NCBI RefSeq assembly: GCF_000725625.1 | Contig: NZ_JOHS01000077.1 | Coordinates: forward strand, 1-22,211 | Reading direction: 5' to 3' | DNA from: Streptomyces sp. NRRL F-6676 | GTDB taxonomy: Bacteria; Actinomycetota; Actinomycetes; Streptomycetales; Streptomycetaceae | Length of the DNA stretch: 22,211 nt | Shown here: piece after piece, positions 1 to 8,240 of the stretch | How positions within the stretch are numbered: position 1 is the stretch's first letter | How the letters are laid out: the number at the start of each line of letters is the position of its first letter | The notes under the pieces: generated by a model | Told to the model about the DNA's origin: nothing | Seen by the model: the letters and a program-made list of their open reading frames with translations, nothing else | Databases searched by the model: none | Translations under genes and position numbers: made by a program

Positions 1-2
1 CC

Positions 3-65
3 CTCGTCCGCTCCGGCGCCCGCTTCGAAAACGGCCACCTCGTCGAGGACCTCGAAGCCGCCTGA
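3..65 (+). CDS. C-terminal tail of an unidentified protein (5' end outside window)
   Basis: The frame is open from the window edge to a TGA at 63-65 and encodes a 20-residue tail, starting LVRSGARF and ending EDLEAA. Codon choice is typical of a high-GC actinomycete (nearly all third positions G or C), which supports real coding. The piece is too short for a family assignment. It ends about 50 bp from the tRNA-like stretch at 117-145. Integrases often end this close to their attachment site, so an integrase is one possibility, but no catalytic residues are visible and this is only inference. Confidence 0.5.
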   Translation, partial: LVRSGARFENGHLVEDLEAA

Positions 66-116
66 AACTCAACTCACCCACAAGTCTTGACAATTACTCC
101 TGAAAAGTCCCTGGCA

Positions 117-145
117 ACTCGGACCTGGGACCTACGCATTACGAG
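117..145 (-). other. tRNA 3'-half-like remnant, possible attachment-site core
   Basis: Read on the minus strand this stretch contains CTCGTAATGCGTAGGTC followed by CCAGGTCCGAGT. That resembles the anticodon loop, variable loop and T-loop of an actinomycete tRNA (anticodon CGT, threonine-like). The match breaks down after the T-loop: the following bases do not pair back to form a T-stem, and there is no 5' half or acceptor end. An unrelated frame through it reads VMRRSQVRV, a phrase typical of mistranslated tRNA 3' ends. It is best seen as a remnant or att core, not a working tRNA. Confidence 0.4.
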
Positions 146-262
146 ACCGAGAGCGATCGTGCCGAGTGGTGCCGCACCATGCTCCCTGATGACGTTTTCC
201 CAGATCAGGCCATGTGCGCCAGTCTTCCCCGTGCGGCCTCGTACTGGCTCGTCCAAAGGCGT

Positions 263-284
263 CTGTCCACCGGCTGTCCACCGG
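263..284. repeat. 11-bp perfect tandem duplication
   Basis: CTGTCCACCGG occurs twice head-to-tail with no spacer. Function is unknown; it may be a simple slippage product in non-coding DNA. Confidence 0.7.
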
Positions 285-380
285 AGCGCCCCTCTGGGCG
301 GCTTCCAGTGACCATTCAGTTGCGCGCGTGGGACGACCCGAACCGACATAGCCCCTCCGTCCGACGCACTTGTCAGAGTC

Positions 381-686
381 TCACAACTGCTGCTCACGCT
401 CTCGGCGATCTCCTCGCTCGATGACGCGACGCAGCCGATGCGGGTGGTGCGGCACGCGGACGGTGACCTCGTGCGGAACCGGATCAGCGTCCCTCGGGCG
501 CGGTGGGCCACAGGCGGTCTGGGCCGCGTCGCGCCACTCCAGCCACTTCGGATCGTTCAGGACTCCGTCGGGGTCAGGGATGCCGAGCGCTTCGAGGAAG
601 ACGACCAGGTCGTGATCGGAGTAGGCGGTGCCCAGGCTCTCGTCACGGCCCCGGCGGTAAACCGTGACCCGCCGGCCGCCCGCCAC
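381..686 (-). CDS. small hypothetical protein (101 aa)
   Basis: A GTG start at 686 opens a 101-residue frame ending in TGA at 381-383. The first 50 or so residues look like a folded protein (VTVYRRGRDESLG, DLVVFLEALGIPDPDGVL, then a W-x-E-W stretch), with actinomycete codon use. The last 45 residues are rich in Pro, Arg and His and are less convincing, so the true C-terminus may have been altered by rearrangement. No signal peptide, membrane segment or known motif is visible. I do not recognise the family. The gene lies between the tRNA-like remnant and the uvrA-like gene and points the same way as the latter. Confidence 0.4.
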   Translation of the reverse strand: MAGGRRVTVYRRGRDESLGTAYSDHDLVVFLEALGIPDPDGVLNDPKWLEWRDAAQTACGPPRPRDADPVPHEVTVRVPHHPHRLRRVIERGDRREREQQL

Positions 687-961
687 CGAGGGACGATGGA
701 CGGTTGCCCTTTTGCGGGCGACAGAGCGGAGTTACCAGTCGTAGATGACACTGAACTTGAGCTCCTGGTTCGTCTCCGCGCACCGGTTCAACTGTTCGCG
801 GAGCACAGTCACGGCCAGAGCCCTCGACGTTCCTGCCGTGCCAGAGAGCCCAACCGTCCCGGCACCCACCAGCGGCGGCCCGCTGGCCCTTGGCCGGGGT
901 CCCGCTCTGGTTGCCCTCCGAGCGTGTCTTGGCAAGAGGAGGAACTGCCTCTGCATGACCG
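687..961. other. gap between small hypothetical gene and uvrA-like gene; possible gene fragment
   Basis: A minus-strand frame (965 to 732) ends in a protein-like tail (LREQLNRCAETNQELKFSVIYDW in part), but its N-terminal half is Arg/Pro-rich and looks like non-coding high-GC sequence. It may be the 3' remnant of a broken gene. No other gene is supported. Confidence 0.25.
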
Positions 962-3664
962 TCATGCCGTGCGCTGTAGGGCTCCGGACTCCTCAAGCGC
1001 AGTCGTGAGGTACTTCGCTGATGCCCCGACGCCTCCTTCGGCGACCTGTGCCGGTGTGCCGCTGGCGACGACGGTGCCGCCGTCGTCCCCTGCCCCGGGC
1101 CCGAGGTCGATGACGTAGTCGGCAGCGGCGACCACTCGCATGTCAAGTGCGACCATCACGACGGTGTTGCCAGCTTCGACGAGGGTCTGCAGATGGGTGA
1201 CGAGACGGTCGGCATCGGCGCAGTGCAGTCCCGTGGTCGGTTCGTCGAGTACGTAGAGGGTGTCTCCGCGCTGGGCGCGCTGCAGTTCGCTGGCGAGCTT
1301 GACGCGTTGGGCCTCTCCGCCGGAAAGCTCGGTGGCGGGTTGCCCGAGCCGCAGGTAGCCGAGTCCTACGTCGATGAGAACCGATAGGGAGCGCATGATG
1401 TCTTCCTCGCCGGTGAAGAAGTCGTGGGCTTCCTCGACGCTCATCGCGAGGATCTGGGCGATGTTCCGGTCGTGCCAGGTGATTTCCAGGGTGCTGGGTT
1501 TGTAGCGGGTGCCGTGGCAGTCCGGGCATTCGGTGTAGACCGAGGGCAGGAAGAGGAGCTCGACCATGACAGAGCCTTCGCCCTCGCAGGTCGGGCAGCG
1601 GCCGCTGGTGACGTTGAAGGAGAAGCGGCCGGGTTTGTAGCCGCGGGCGCGTGCTTCGGGTGTCTGGGCGAAGCGGTTGCGTACGTGGTCGAACAGGCCG
1701 GTGTAGGTGGCTACGTTGGAGCGGGGCGTGCGGCCGATGGGCTTCTGGTCGATGCTGACCACGCGGCGTACGCCGGCCAGGTCTCCCTCGATGGCGCCTT
1801 CGAGTCTGTCGGGGGAATCGGCCAGGAGCAGCTCGTCGTCCTCGGGGGCCTCGTCGACGGGTACGGCGTTGCCCAGGTGCTCGGCGAGCAGCGCGGGCAG
1901 TGCCTGGCTGACCAGGCTGGACTTGCCGGAGCCGGATACGCCGGTCACGGCGGTGAGGGCGCCCATGGGGATCGACACGGATACGCCGCCAAGGTTGTTG
2001 CGGGTGACGCCGTTGAGTTCGATCCATGAGGTTGACCGGCGGGGTGAGTGCGGGGGCAGGCCGCTGCCGCCGAAGAGGTATCCGCGGGTCACTGATTCTT
2101 CGACGTCGGCGAGGCCGTCGGTCGGGCCGCTGTAGATGATCCGGCCGCCGCGCTCGCCCGCGCCGGGGCCGATGTCGACGAGCCAGTCGGCGTGCCGCAT
2201 GACGTCGACGGAGTGCTCGACGACGAACAGGCTGTTGCCCCGGCGCTTGAGTCCGTCGAGGATCCCGAACAGCGCGGTCACGTCCTGCGGGTGCAGGCCT
2301 GCCGAGGGCTCGTCGAGGACGTACACGACGCCGAAGAGATCCGAGGTGAGCTGGGTGGCCAGCCGCAGGCGCTGCAGTTCACCGCCCGAGAGGGTGGGTG
2401 TGGTGCGGTCCAGGGAGAGGTAGCCGAGCCCGAGGTCGATGATGGGGCGCAAGCGGTCGACCAGCTCTTTGCCCAGGCGGGCGGTTGTGGCCAGTTTTTC
2501 GGCCGAGCGGTTGGGGGTGCGGCGTACGTCGGGCGCGGCTGCGTGGGCGGATCCGCCGGCCTCGACGCGCTGCTGAACGGCCTGCCGGCGCACGTCGGCG
2601 TGGAGGGCCCCACCGGCGGTGCCTGTAGGGCCGGGGTTGGCAGCTGCCTGCCGCGAGGCGTCGGCGACGGCTCCGTCCAGGAGCAACGCGAGTTCCCGCA
2701 CGGGCAGGCCTGAGAAGTCGGCGATGTCGAGCCCGTCGAAGGTCACGGACAGGGCTTCGGGCTTGAGCCGTTTGCCGTGGCAGGACGGGCAGGGGGCCAC
2801 GTCGAGGAACTGGGCGACGCGGCGCTTCATCGAGGCGCTCTTGGTGTTGGCGAAGGTGTGGAGCACGTAGTTGCGTGCTCCGATGAATGTGCCTTGGTAG
2901 CTCGGTTCGACGCCCGCCTCGATCGCGGCGCGGGCCTCGGAGAGGGTGAGCCTGGAGTGGACGTGGACGGAGGGCGTCTCGTCGGTGTAGAGGATCCAGT
3001 CCCGGTGCTTCTTCGGCAGGTTCTTCCAGGGGACGTCGACGTCGTAGCCGAGTGCGACCAGGACGTCGCGCAGCTGGTGGCCGTGCCAGGCTGTCGGCCA
3101 TGAGGCGATCGCCCGCTCGCGAATGGTGAGGGAGGGGTCCGGCACCATCTTCTGTTCGGGCACCTCGTAGACGCGGCCGATGCCGTGGCACTGCGGGCAC
3201 GCGCCCTCGACAGTGTTGGCGGAGAAGTCCTCGGCGTAGAGCATCGGCTGATCGTCGGGGTAGTCTCCGGCGCGCGAGTAGAGCATGCGCACCAGGGACG
3301 AGAGCGTGGTGATGCTGCCGACCGATGAGCGGGTGCTGCGCCCTCCGCGCTGCTGCTGCAGGGCGACGGCCGGAGGCATTCCGGTGATGGAGTCGACGTC
3401 GGGGACGCCGGCCTGGTCGATCAGCCGTCTGGCGTACGGGGCCACCGACTCAAGGTAGCGCCGCTGCGATTCCGCGTAGAGGGTGCCGAAGGCGAGGGAC
3501 GACTTGCCCGACCCGGAGACGCCGGTGAAGACCACCGTTGCGTCGCGCGGGAGTGTCAGGTCAACTCCCTTGAGGTTGTGCTCGCGAGCGCCCAGCACCC
3601 GGACGTCGGCCTGGACGGGCTGGGGCTCCTGAGGAGCGGGCGCGGGCGCTGCTGCGTCGGTCAT
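962..3664 (-). CDS. uvrA: UvrA-like ABC ATPase (class II / UvrA2-type)
   Basis: This 900-residue protein has the tandem ABC ATPase layout of excinuclease subunit A. NBD1 has Walker A at 48-55 (GVSGSGKS), signature LSGGELQR near 425-432, Walker B VLDEPSAGLH near 449-458 and switch His484 in VVEHS. NBD2 has Walker A near 575-582, a zinc module with CPTC (690-693) and CPDC (713-716), signature LSGGEAQR near 780-787 and LDEPTTGLH. Cys pairs at 156/159 and 292/295 form the NBD1 zinc site. Known UvrA binds damaged or drug-modified DNA; the shorter UvrA2 types lack the UvrB-binding insert and are often linked to resistance to DNA-binding drugs. Oddities: NBD2 reads VVMVALDMRVV (839-840 = Ala-Leu) where Glu-His is usual, and residues 331-390 are an Ala/Gly-rich linker. 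The ATG at 3664 is the natural start. The family is clear; the repair role is inferred. Confidence 0.9.
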   Translation of the reverse strand: MTDAAAPAPAPQEPQPVQADVRVLGAREHNLKGVDLTLPRDATVVFTGVSGSGKSSLAFGTLYAESQRRYLESVAPYARRLIDQAGVPDVDSITGMPPAVALQQQRGGRSTRSSVGSITTLSSLVRMLYSRAGDYPDDQPMLYAEDFSANTVEGACPQCHGIGRVYEVPEQKMVPDPSLTIRERAIASWPTAWHGHQLRDVLVALGYDVDVPWKNLPKKHRDWILYTDETPSVHVHSRLTLSEARAAIEAGVEPSYQGTFIGARNYVLHTFANTKSASMKRRVAQFLDVAPCPSCHGKRLKPEALSVTFDGLDIADFSGLPVRELALLLDGAVADASRQAAANPGPTGTAGGALHADVRRQAVQQRVEAGGSAHAAAPDVRRTPNRSAEKLATTARLGKELVDRLRPIIDLGLGYLSLDRTTPTLSGGELQRLRLATQLTSDLFGVVYVLDEPSAGLHPQDVTALFGILDGLKRRGNSLFVVEHSVDVMRHADWLVDIGPGAGERGGRIIYSGPTDGLADVEESVTRGYLFGGSGLPPHSPRRSTSWIELNGVTRNNLGGVSVSIPMGALTAVTGVSGSGKSSLVSQALPALLAEHLGNAVPVDEAPEDDELLLADSPDRLEGAIEGDLAGVRRVVSIDQKPIGRTPRSNVATYTGLFDHVRNRFAQTPEARARGYKPGRFSFNVTSGRCPTCEGEGSVMVELLFLPSVYTECPDCHGTRYKPSTLEITWHDRNIAQILAMSVEEAHDFFTGEEDIMRSLSVLIDVGLGYLRLGQPATELSGGEAQRVKLASELQRAQRGDTLYVLDEPTTGLHCADADRLVTHLQTLVEAGNTVVMVALDMRVVAAADYVIDLGPGAGDDGGTVVASGTPAQVAEGGVGASAKYLTTALEESGALQRTA

Positions 3665-3904
3665 GTTTCCACGCTAACAATGCTCGGACCTGCGCAGACG
3701 GAGGCGAGGGGCCTTGGCCGGGGGCGTGGCGCGCAGCGTTAGTGCGTTGGCACGCAGGGCCTAGACGAGGGCGAGTCCGGCGTGTTCCGGCATGCGTACG
3801 TTGGATGTGAGCCATACGTTGGGAAGGCCGAGGCCGCGAAGCCGCCCAAATGACCGCCGACACTGACTCGGCCGAGTCACCGTGAATCAGCAGAGGAGAT
3901 CGTC
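3665..3904. promoter_or_regulatory. divergent intergenic region between uvrA-like gene and fdhA
   Basis: These 240 bp separate two genes transcribed away from each other, so promoters for both must lie here. No clear -35/-10 pair can be read by eye. The distinctive element is the 16-bp palindrome at 3864-3879, described separately. A Shine-Dalgarno sequence (AGAGGAG, 3892-3898) precedes fdhA. Confidence 0.5.
3864..3879. promoter_or_regulatory. perfect 16-bp palindrome, candidate operator upstream of fdhA
   Basis: TGACTCGGCCGAGTCA is identical to its reverse complement and ends 25 bp before the fdhA start codon. A perfect dyad this close to a detoxification gene suits a dimeric regulator binding at or just downstream of the promoter. 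Which protein binds it is not shown; the AraC-type and LuxR-type regulators nearby are candidates, although AraC proteins more often use direct repeats. Confidence 0.45.
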
Positions 3905-5098
3905 ATGGCAAGCAGCAACCGTGCTGTCACCTTTCAGAACCCGAAAGACATGCGCGTCGAGTCGCTCGACTTCCCGAAGCTTCAGATGCCGAACGGGAAG
4001 AAGGCCCCGCACGGAGTCATCCTCAGGATCGTCGCCACCAACATCTGCGGGAGCGACCTGCACATCTACCGCGGGTCCTTCCCGGTGCCCCAGGGCATGG
4101 TGATGGGGCACGAGATGACCGGTGAGGTCATCGAGGTCGGCCCCGACGTCGAGTTCCTCAGTGAGGGCGACCTCGTCTCCGTCCCGTTCAACGTCGCCTG
4201 CGGCCGATGCCGCAACTGCAGGGCGCGCCGGACCGACGTCTGCGAGACCACAAACCCCAAGGTGTCCTGCGGAGCGTACGGCTTCAACCTGGGCGACTGG
4301 ACCGGCGGCCAGGCCGAGTACCTGTTCGTCCCGTACGCCGACTTCCAGCTCCTGCGCTTCCCGGACCGGGACCAGGCCATGGCGAAGATCCGTGACCTGG
4401 CGCTGCTCTCGGACATCCTGCCCACCGCGTTTCACGGTCTCATGGAGGCCGGTGCCAAGCCGGGCTCGACCGTGTACATCGCCGGCGCCGGCCCGGTCGG
4501 CCGCTGCGGCGCAGCAGCGGCGCGGCTCCTCGGGGCGTCCTGCATCATCGTGGGCGACTACCACAAGGACCGCTTGGAGCTGGTGAAGAAGAACGGCTGC
4601 GAGACGATCGACCTGAGCCAGGACGCGGCGCTCACCGACCAAATCGAGGCCATCCTGGGCGAACCCATGGTCGACTGCGCAGTGGACTACGTCGGCACCG
4701 AGGCACACGGCATCGGCCGCGAGGCCGAGGACATGGACCCGGCCTACGCCATCAACCAGGTGCTCGACGCCACCCGCGCGGGCGGGGCCACCGGAGTCAT
4801 CGGCGTCTACGGCCCCGACCCGCTCGCGAAGTCGAAGGCCGAGCAGGAGGGAACGTACCCGATCGACTTCGGCAAGGCCTGGATCAAGTCGCCGCGGATC
4901 GCCGCCGGGCAGGCACCGATCATGCACTACAACCGCGAGCTGATGATGGCGATCCTGTGGGACCGCATGCCCTACCTGAGCGCCATGCTCAACACGAAAG
5001 TGATCAGCCTCGACGACGCCCCCGACGCCTACGCGACCTTCGACACGGGAGTGGCCGAGAAGTTCATCATCGACCCCCACGGCCTCATCCCCGCCTGA
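3905..5098 (+). CDS. fdhA: zinc-dependent, glutathione-independent formaldehyde dehydrogenase
   Basis: This 397-residue medium-chain dehydrogenase closely follows the Pseudomonas putida-type formaldehyde dehydrogenase (about 398 residues), which oxidises formaldehyde to formate with a tightly bound NAD and needs no thiol cofactor. Catalytic zinc ligands are visible as Cys48 (NICGSDLH), His69 (GHEMTGEV) and Asp170 (LLSDILPTAFHG); the structural zinc has Cys99, 102, 105 and 113. The nucleotide site GAGPVGR is at 194-200. The FNLGDWTGGQAEYL segment and the long insertion around EAEDMDPAYAINQVLD are typical of this subfamily. The ATG at 3905 follows AGAGGAG. It stands alone, with a palindrome 25 bp upstream and a strong hairpin downstream, so it is probably a single-gene unit. 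A related dismutase activity is possible, but formaldehyde is the best substrate guess given the neighbours. Confidence 0.92.
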   Translation: MASSNRAVTFQNPKDMRVESLDFPKLQMPNGKKAPHGVILRIVATNICGSDLHIYRGSFPVPQGMVMGHEMTGEVIEVGPDVEFLSEGDLVSVPFNVACGRCRNCRARRTDVCETTNPKVSCGAYGFNLGDWTGGQAEYLFVPYADFQLLRFPDRDQAMAKIRDLALLSDILPTAFHGLMEAGAKPGSTVYIAGAGPVGRCGAAAARLLGASCIIVGDYHKDRLELVKKNGCETIDLSQDAALTDQIEAILGEPMVDCAVDYVGTEAHGIGREAEDMDPAYAINQVLDATRAGGATGVIGVYGPDPLAKSKAEQEGTYPIDFGKAWIKSPRIAAGQAPIMHYNRELMMAILWDRMPYLSAMLNTKVISLDDAPDAYATFDTGVAEKFIIDPHGLIPA

Positions 5099-5109
5099 GG
5101 CCTGCACTG

Positions 5110-5142
5110 CGGCCCGCAGTCCCGCAACGGGACTGCGGGCCG
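5110..5142 (+). terminator. strong hairpin terminator after fdhA
   Basis: A perfect 15-bp stem (CGGCCCGCAGTCCCG paired with its complement) encloses a 3-nt loop (CAA), 11 bp after the fdhA stop. There is no T-run, which is common for actinomycete terminators. Confidence 0.8.
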
Positions 5143-5265
5143 GCCCCTGCCCTGCCGACGCATCAGTCGGCGAAAGCCCTAGAACACCCCTGCGGCGTAC
5201 GATGGGACGGAGCGCCGTGAGCGTAGATCTGATCCATGCAAGGCGGCCCAGAGAAAGGCATGGCC

Positions 5266-6720
5266 ATGGCACAGGACGGTTTGGCGCTGCCGCGCCTGAC
5301 GTCCTTCTCCACCCGTCGCGCCCCTCAGGGCGACGAGGTCGACTACTGGCGTCAGGCCAGTCAGAAGGCCTACGTGTCGGCCAGGACGGACCCGGTCGGC
5401 AACGCCTTCGACGGGGAGATCAGGCTAGGCCAGTACACGGATTTCCGTTTGTCCACCAAACGGGCCCGCCCCGAGGAGGTCCGGCGCTCGGCCGGCGACA
5501 TCGCGCAGGGCCGCGAAGACGACGACTACCTGTACCTGGTGTTCCAGCTGAGTGGTGACTTTCTCGTCGAACAGGCAGGACGTCAGACGCTCGCGACTCC
5601 CGGTTCGCTGGTGATCTACGACAGTGCCGCGCCCTTCTCTCTGTCTGCGAAGGAGGAGTACGAGCAGGTCGTCCTCGAGCTGCCCGCCGACAGGGCATTC
5701 GCGCAGGCCGGCGTGAGCCGCAGCAACGACCTGCTCGCCCGGACGTTCGACTGCGGCGGGGCGATGGGCGCGGTGGCGGCGTTCTTCGTGAACCTCGCGC
5801 AGCGCCAGGACGGGGACCGCCTGGGCGCGCACCTCCTCGAGCCCCAGGCGACCGCGCTGGGAACCTCGCTCCTCGGCCTGATCGCCCCCGGTCGGTGTCA
5901 GGTGCCCGAGGCGCTGCGGCGCGGGCAGGCGGCAGCCTACATGCGCGCGCATCTGGCAGACCCCGATCTGGACGCAGAGGGCATCGCCGCGGGCCTGCAC
6001 GTTTCCCGCCGCACTCTGTTCCGCCTCTTCGAGGGCACGGGCGAGTCCGCCATGGCGCGCCTGCGGTCTCTGCGGCTCGAGCGCGCCCGGGTGATGCTGC
6101 GGACGCAGCCGGGCAAGCGGATCTCCGCGATCGCGCAGGAGACGGGTTTCTCCAGTTCGGTGCAGTTCTACCGTGCCTTTCGCGCGGTGGCCGGCATGAC
6201 TCCCAGCGAGTACCGGGAGGCCGACTTCGTGGAAGGACCTGATACATCCGGTCGTCCTGGGGCTGGAGACATGACGTCCGCGGGGGCGTCTGCGGGTGGT
6301 GAGAGGACGAGCGGGGCCATGGAGCAGGACCGGCTGGATGCCGTACTGGAACGGATCGCCCGGATTCCCTTCCGCGCCAAGTTCCATCTCCGCCCGGCCG
6401 AGCGTGAGTACGTCGCCTTGCGCGGCATGGTGGCCGTGCGACGGCACGCCCGTGAGCTCATCGACAGCCGCCTTGCCCCGGCCTGTCCGGTGAGGGACGG
6501 CAGGCAGACCCCCTGGGGAGGCCATCCCGTCTTCCGAGCCCAGCACGCCACGGCGACCTGCTGCCGCACCTGCCTGCAGATCAACCACGGGATCGCCAAG
6601 GGACGCGAGCTCAGCGAGCAGGAGCGGGAGCGTGTCGTCGGCCTTATCTGCCTCTGGATCGAGAGGGAGTGCCGGGCCGGGCCGCGGCGGTTGCCGGATC
6701 CTCCTGCGACCCTGTTCTGA
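5266..6720 (+). CDS. AraC-family regulator fused in frame to a DUF4186 domain
   Basis: The frame is open for 494 codons from ATG 5236. I prefer ATG 5266 (484 aa) because AGAAAGG (5252-5258) sits 7 bp before it; ATG 5260 is too close. Numbering from 5266: residues about 20-210 resemble the AraC/NarL-type sensor domain (LVFQLSGDFLVEQ, TPGSLVIYDS). Residues 220-317 are the AraC DNA-binding domain with two helix-turn-helix units (IAAGLHVSRRTLFRLF; IAQETGFSSSVQFYRAF). Residues about 358-468 match DUF4186, including GGHPVFRAQHATATCCRTC, where His420, His427, Cys432, Cys433, Cys436 and His441 could bind metal. The linker (about 320-357) is Gly/Ser/Thr-rich. DUF4186 is normally a free small protein, and ATGs at 6271 and 6319 could allow separate translation. 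It follows fdhA after a terminator, so it has its own promoter. Control of the formaldehyde genes is inferred from position. Confidence 0.85.
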   Translation: MAQDGLALPRLTSFSTRRAPQGDEVDYWRQASQKAYVSARTDPVGNAFDGEIRLGQYTDFRLSTKRARPEEVRRSAGDIAQGREDDDYLYLVFQLSGDFLVEQAGRQTLATPGSLVIYDSAAPFSLSAKEEYEQVVLELPADRAFAQAGVSRSNDLLARTFDCGGAMGAVAAFFVNLAQRQDGDRLGAHLLEPQATALGTSLLGLIAPGRCQVPEALRRGQAAAYMRAHLADPDLDAEGIAAGLHVSRRTLFRLFEGTGESAMARLRSLRLERARVMLRTQPGKRISAIAQETGFSSSVQFYRAFRAVAGMTPSEYREADFVEGPDTSGRPGAGDMTSAGASAGGERTSGAMEQDRLDAVLERIARIPFRAKFHLRPAEREYVALRGMVAVRRHARELIDSRLAPACPVRDGRQTPWGGHPVFRAQHATATCCRTCLQINHGIAKGRELSEQERERVVGLICLWIERECRAGPRRLPDPPATLF

Positions 6721-6971
6721 TTCCCCGGCGGGCCCTGTCAGGCCCCTGCTCTTGTTGCAGCGCGCGACGGCGCGGTTTCCGGCTTCGCGGTCTGGACGCG
6801 TGCACCGTGGTTGCCGAGCGCGCGGCGGCTCTCGACCGGCTGCGGCACCTCACAAGGGCGACAGGCCCCGGGGCGGGCCCGTCCGTGTTTGGGCGCCGCT
6901 CTCACGCTGTACCCACGGTCACCGACGTGCTGGAGCCCTGCGGCTGTCCCGGTCGAGGATCGGGATCGCCG
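6721..6971. other. gap between convergent genes, no gene seen
   Basis: This 251-bp stretch separates the 3' ends of the AraC-DUF4186 gene and the LuxR-type gene. It contains only weak GC hairpins (for example GGGCC...GGCCC near 6730) that might help end transcription from both sides. Confidence 0.4.
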
Positions 6972-8240
6972 TCATCGCATGCCGGCTTCGGTGGCCAGGG
7001 CGGCTGCGGCGGCTCGGGAGGTGACGCCGAGCTTGTGGTAGATCTGGCTGGTGTGGAACTTGACGGTGTTCTCGCTGATGCCGAGCTGCGTAGCGATCTG
7101 CCGGTTGCGGCGGCCGGAGGCGAGCAGGCGCAGGACTTCCGTTTCCCTGGGAGCCAGACCCCACGTTTCGGTGGGCTGTTCGGAGGTGTCCGGGGGGTCG
7201 AGCGGGATCTGCACTTCGAGGCGGGAGCCCCAGTTCTCTACCGCTTCCAGGTCGAGGCGACCGCCCAGCGCTGTGGCGCGGGCGCCGAGTTGGCGCAGTG
7301 CGGGGCCGGAGCTGTCCATGCTGCCGGGGCCGTCGTCTCTCACGGAGACGAGCAGGTGTGTTCCGTCGCAGTTCCATTGGACCCGGATGCGGGTGACTTC
7401 TTCCTGGTCGCGCATCAGCAGGACGGCGCTGCGCACGATGGCTCGTGCTGCGTGTGCGACTTCTCCGGGAAGCGCGCGGCCGTCTGCCGGGGGCTCGATG
7501 AACTGTATTTGCAGTGCTTCGTAGCGGCTCAGGGGGCGCAGGTCGTTCTTGAGGCGTTCGAAGGCGCGGGCGACCGGTTCCTCGGCGATGAAGGCGGCCA
7601 GGTCTGCTCCGCTCCTGGTGCGGATCAGGGCGTCGGCGGCGAGGTCGATCGCCTGGGTACGGGCTCGGGCGTCGTCGAGGTCTCGGCTGCGCAGGGCGGC
7701 GAGCAGGGATTCCAGGTCGGTGACGTGCCGGTCCGTGAGTTCGGCGGTGACCCGGAGCCTCTCGCTGGTGACCGCACGCGATTCCTGCAGGTAGTCGGGT
7801 GCCGCCTCGGCGACCTGCCGGGCGATGCAGGCGGCTGCGACGCTCCACAGGATCCGTGTGTGGGCGGCGCGGTCTTCGCCCGGGGGTTCTTGCACGGGGC
7901 AAAGGACGAGTACGGCTCCGGTGCCGTCTCCCAGGACCGCCACGTCGCGGGGCAGGCCGCCGAACTGTGCGCGCCCGGCCCACTGACCGCCTGCAGCCCG
8001 GTCGCGCAGGGCTGCGAGTTCGGCGATGGTCACGTTCTTCGTGATCTCCGGGTCGCCAGCCTTCTTGCGGGGACGCCCGGTGCATTCCTCGGTGAAGATC
8101 ACCAGCGCTTCGTGCGGCCACACGCCGTCGAGGGCCGTGTGCAGGCGGTCGGCCACGTCCTGCAGTGGAGCTGTCGCCACCAGGTTCAAACGGGCTGCCA
8201 ACCCTTTACCGTTTTGCACCAAAAGATCGTTCGTCACCAC
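6972..8240 (-). CDS. LuxR-family regulator with HATPase-like central region
   Basis: This 422-residue protein ends in a clear LuxR/FixJ-type HTH (residues 360-422: [15 protein letters not shown], then [19 protein letters not shown]). The N-terminal 150 residues resemble a GAF-like sensor fold (inference). Residues about 155-345 resemble a histidine-kinase body: a helical stretch, then VRDDGPG at 300-306 (G1-like box) and [24 protein letters not shown] at the end of an ATPase-like fold. The conserved phospho-acceptor His is not evident, and the expected N-box Asn reads Ser in [12 protein letters not shown], so kinase activity is doubtful. It starts at GTG 8240 with no strong ribosome site and is transcribed away from hxlB across a 90-bp gap. 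That layout suggests it controls the RuMP operon, perhaps in response to formaldehyde; the signal is not shown. Confidence 0.85.
   Translation of the reverse strand: MVTNDLLVQNGKGLAARLNLVATAPLQDVADRLHTALDGVWPHEALVIFTEECTGRPRKKAGDPEITKNVTIAELAALRDRAAGGQWAGRAQFGGLPRDVAVLGDGTGAVLVLCPVQEPPGEDRAAHTRILWSVAAACIARQVAEAAPDYLQESRAVTSERLRVTAELTDRHVTDLESLLAALRSRDLDDARARTQAIDLAADALIRTRSGADLAAFIAEEPVARAFERLKNDLRPLSRYEALQIQFIEPPADGRALPGEVAHAARAIVRSAVLLMRDQEEVTRIRVQWNCDGTHLLVSVRDDGPGSMDSSGPALRQLGARATALGGRLDLEAVENWGSRLEVQIPLDPPDTSEQPTETWGLAPRETEVLRLLASGRRNRQIATQLGISENTVKFHTSQIYHKLGVTSRAAAAALATEAGMR

Larger units (their letters stand above)
66..380. other. non-coding stretch with tRNA-like remnant and a short tandem repeat
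   Basis: No frame here has convincing coding character; the open frames carry mixed third-position usage. Apart from the tRNA-like segment, the only structure seen is a perfect 11-bp tandem duplication (CTGTCCACCGG) at 263-273 and 274-284. A TTGACA hexamer lies at 85-90 without an obvious partner -10 box. Confidence 0.4.

Noticed and set aside
117..145. A functional tRNA gene
   Set aside because: There is no acceptor stem, D-arm or paired T-stem; only the central-to-T-loop stretch is present.
74..511. A 145-codon minus-strand open frame over the tRNA-like remnant
   Set aside because: The phrase VMRRSQVRV comes from reading a tRNA fragment as protein, and the rest has no coding character.
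3887..5272. A 461-codon minus-strand open frame opposite fdhA
   Set aside because: fdhA on the other strand has all catalytic residues; this frame is Val/Gly/Arg-rich shadow sequence.
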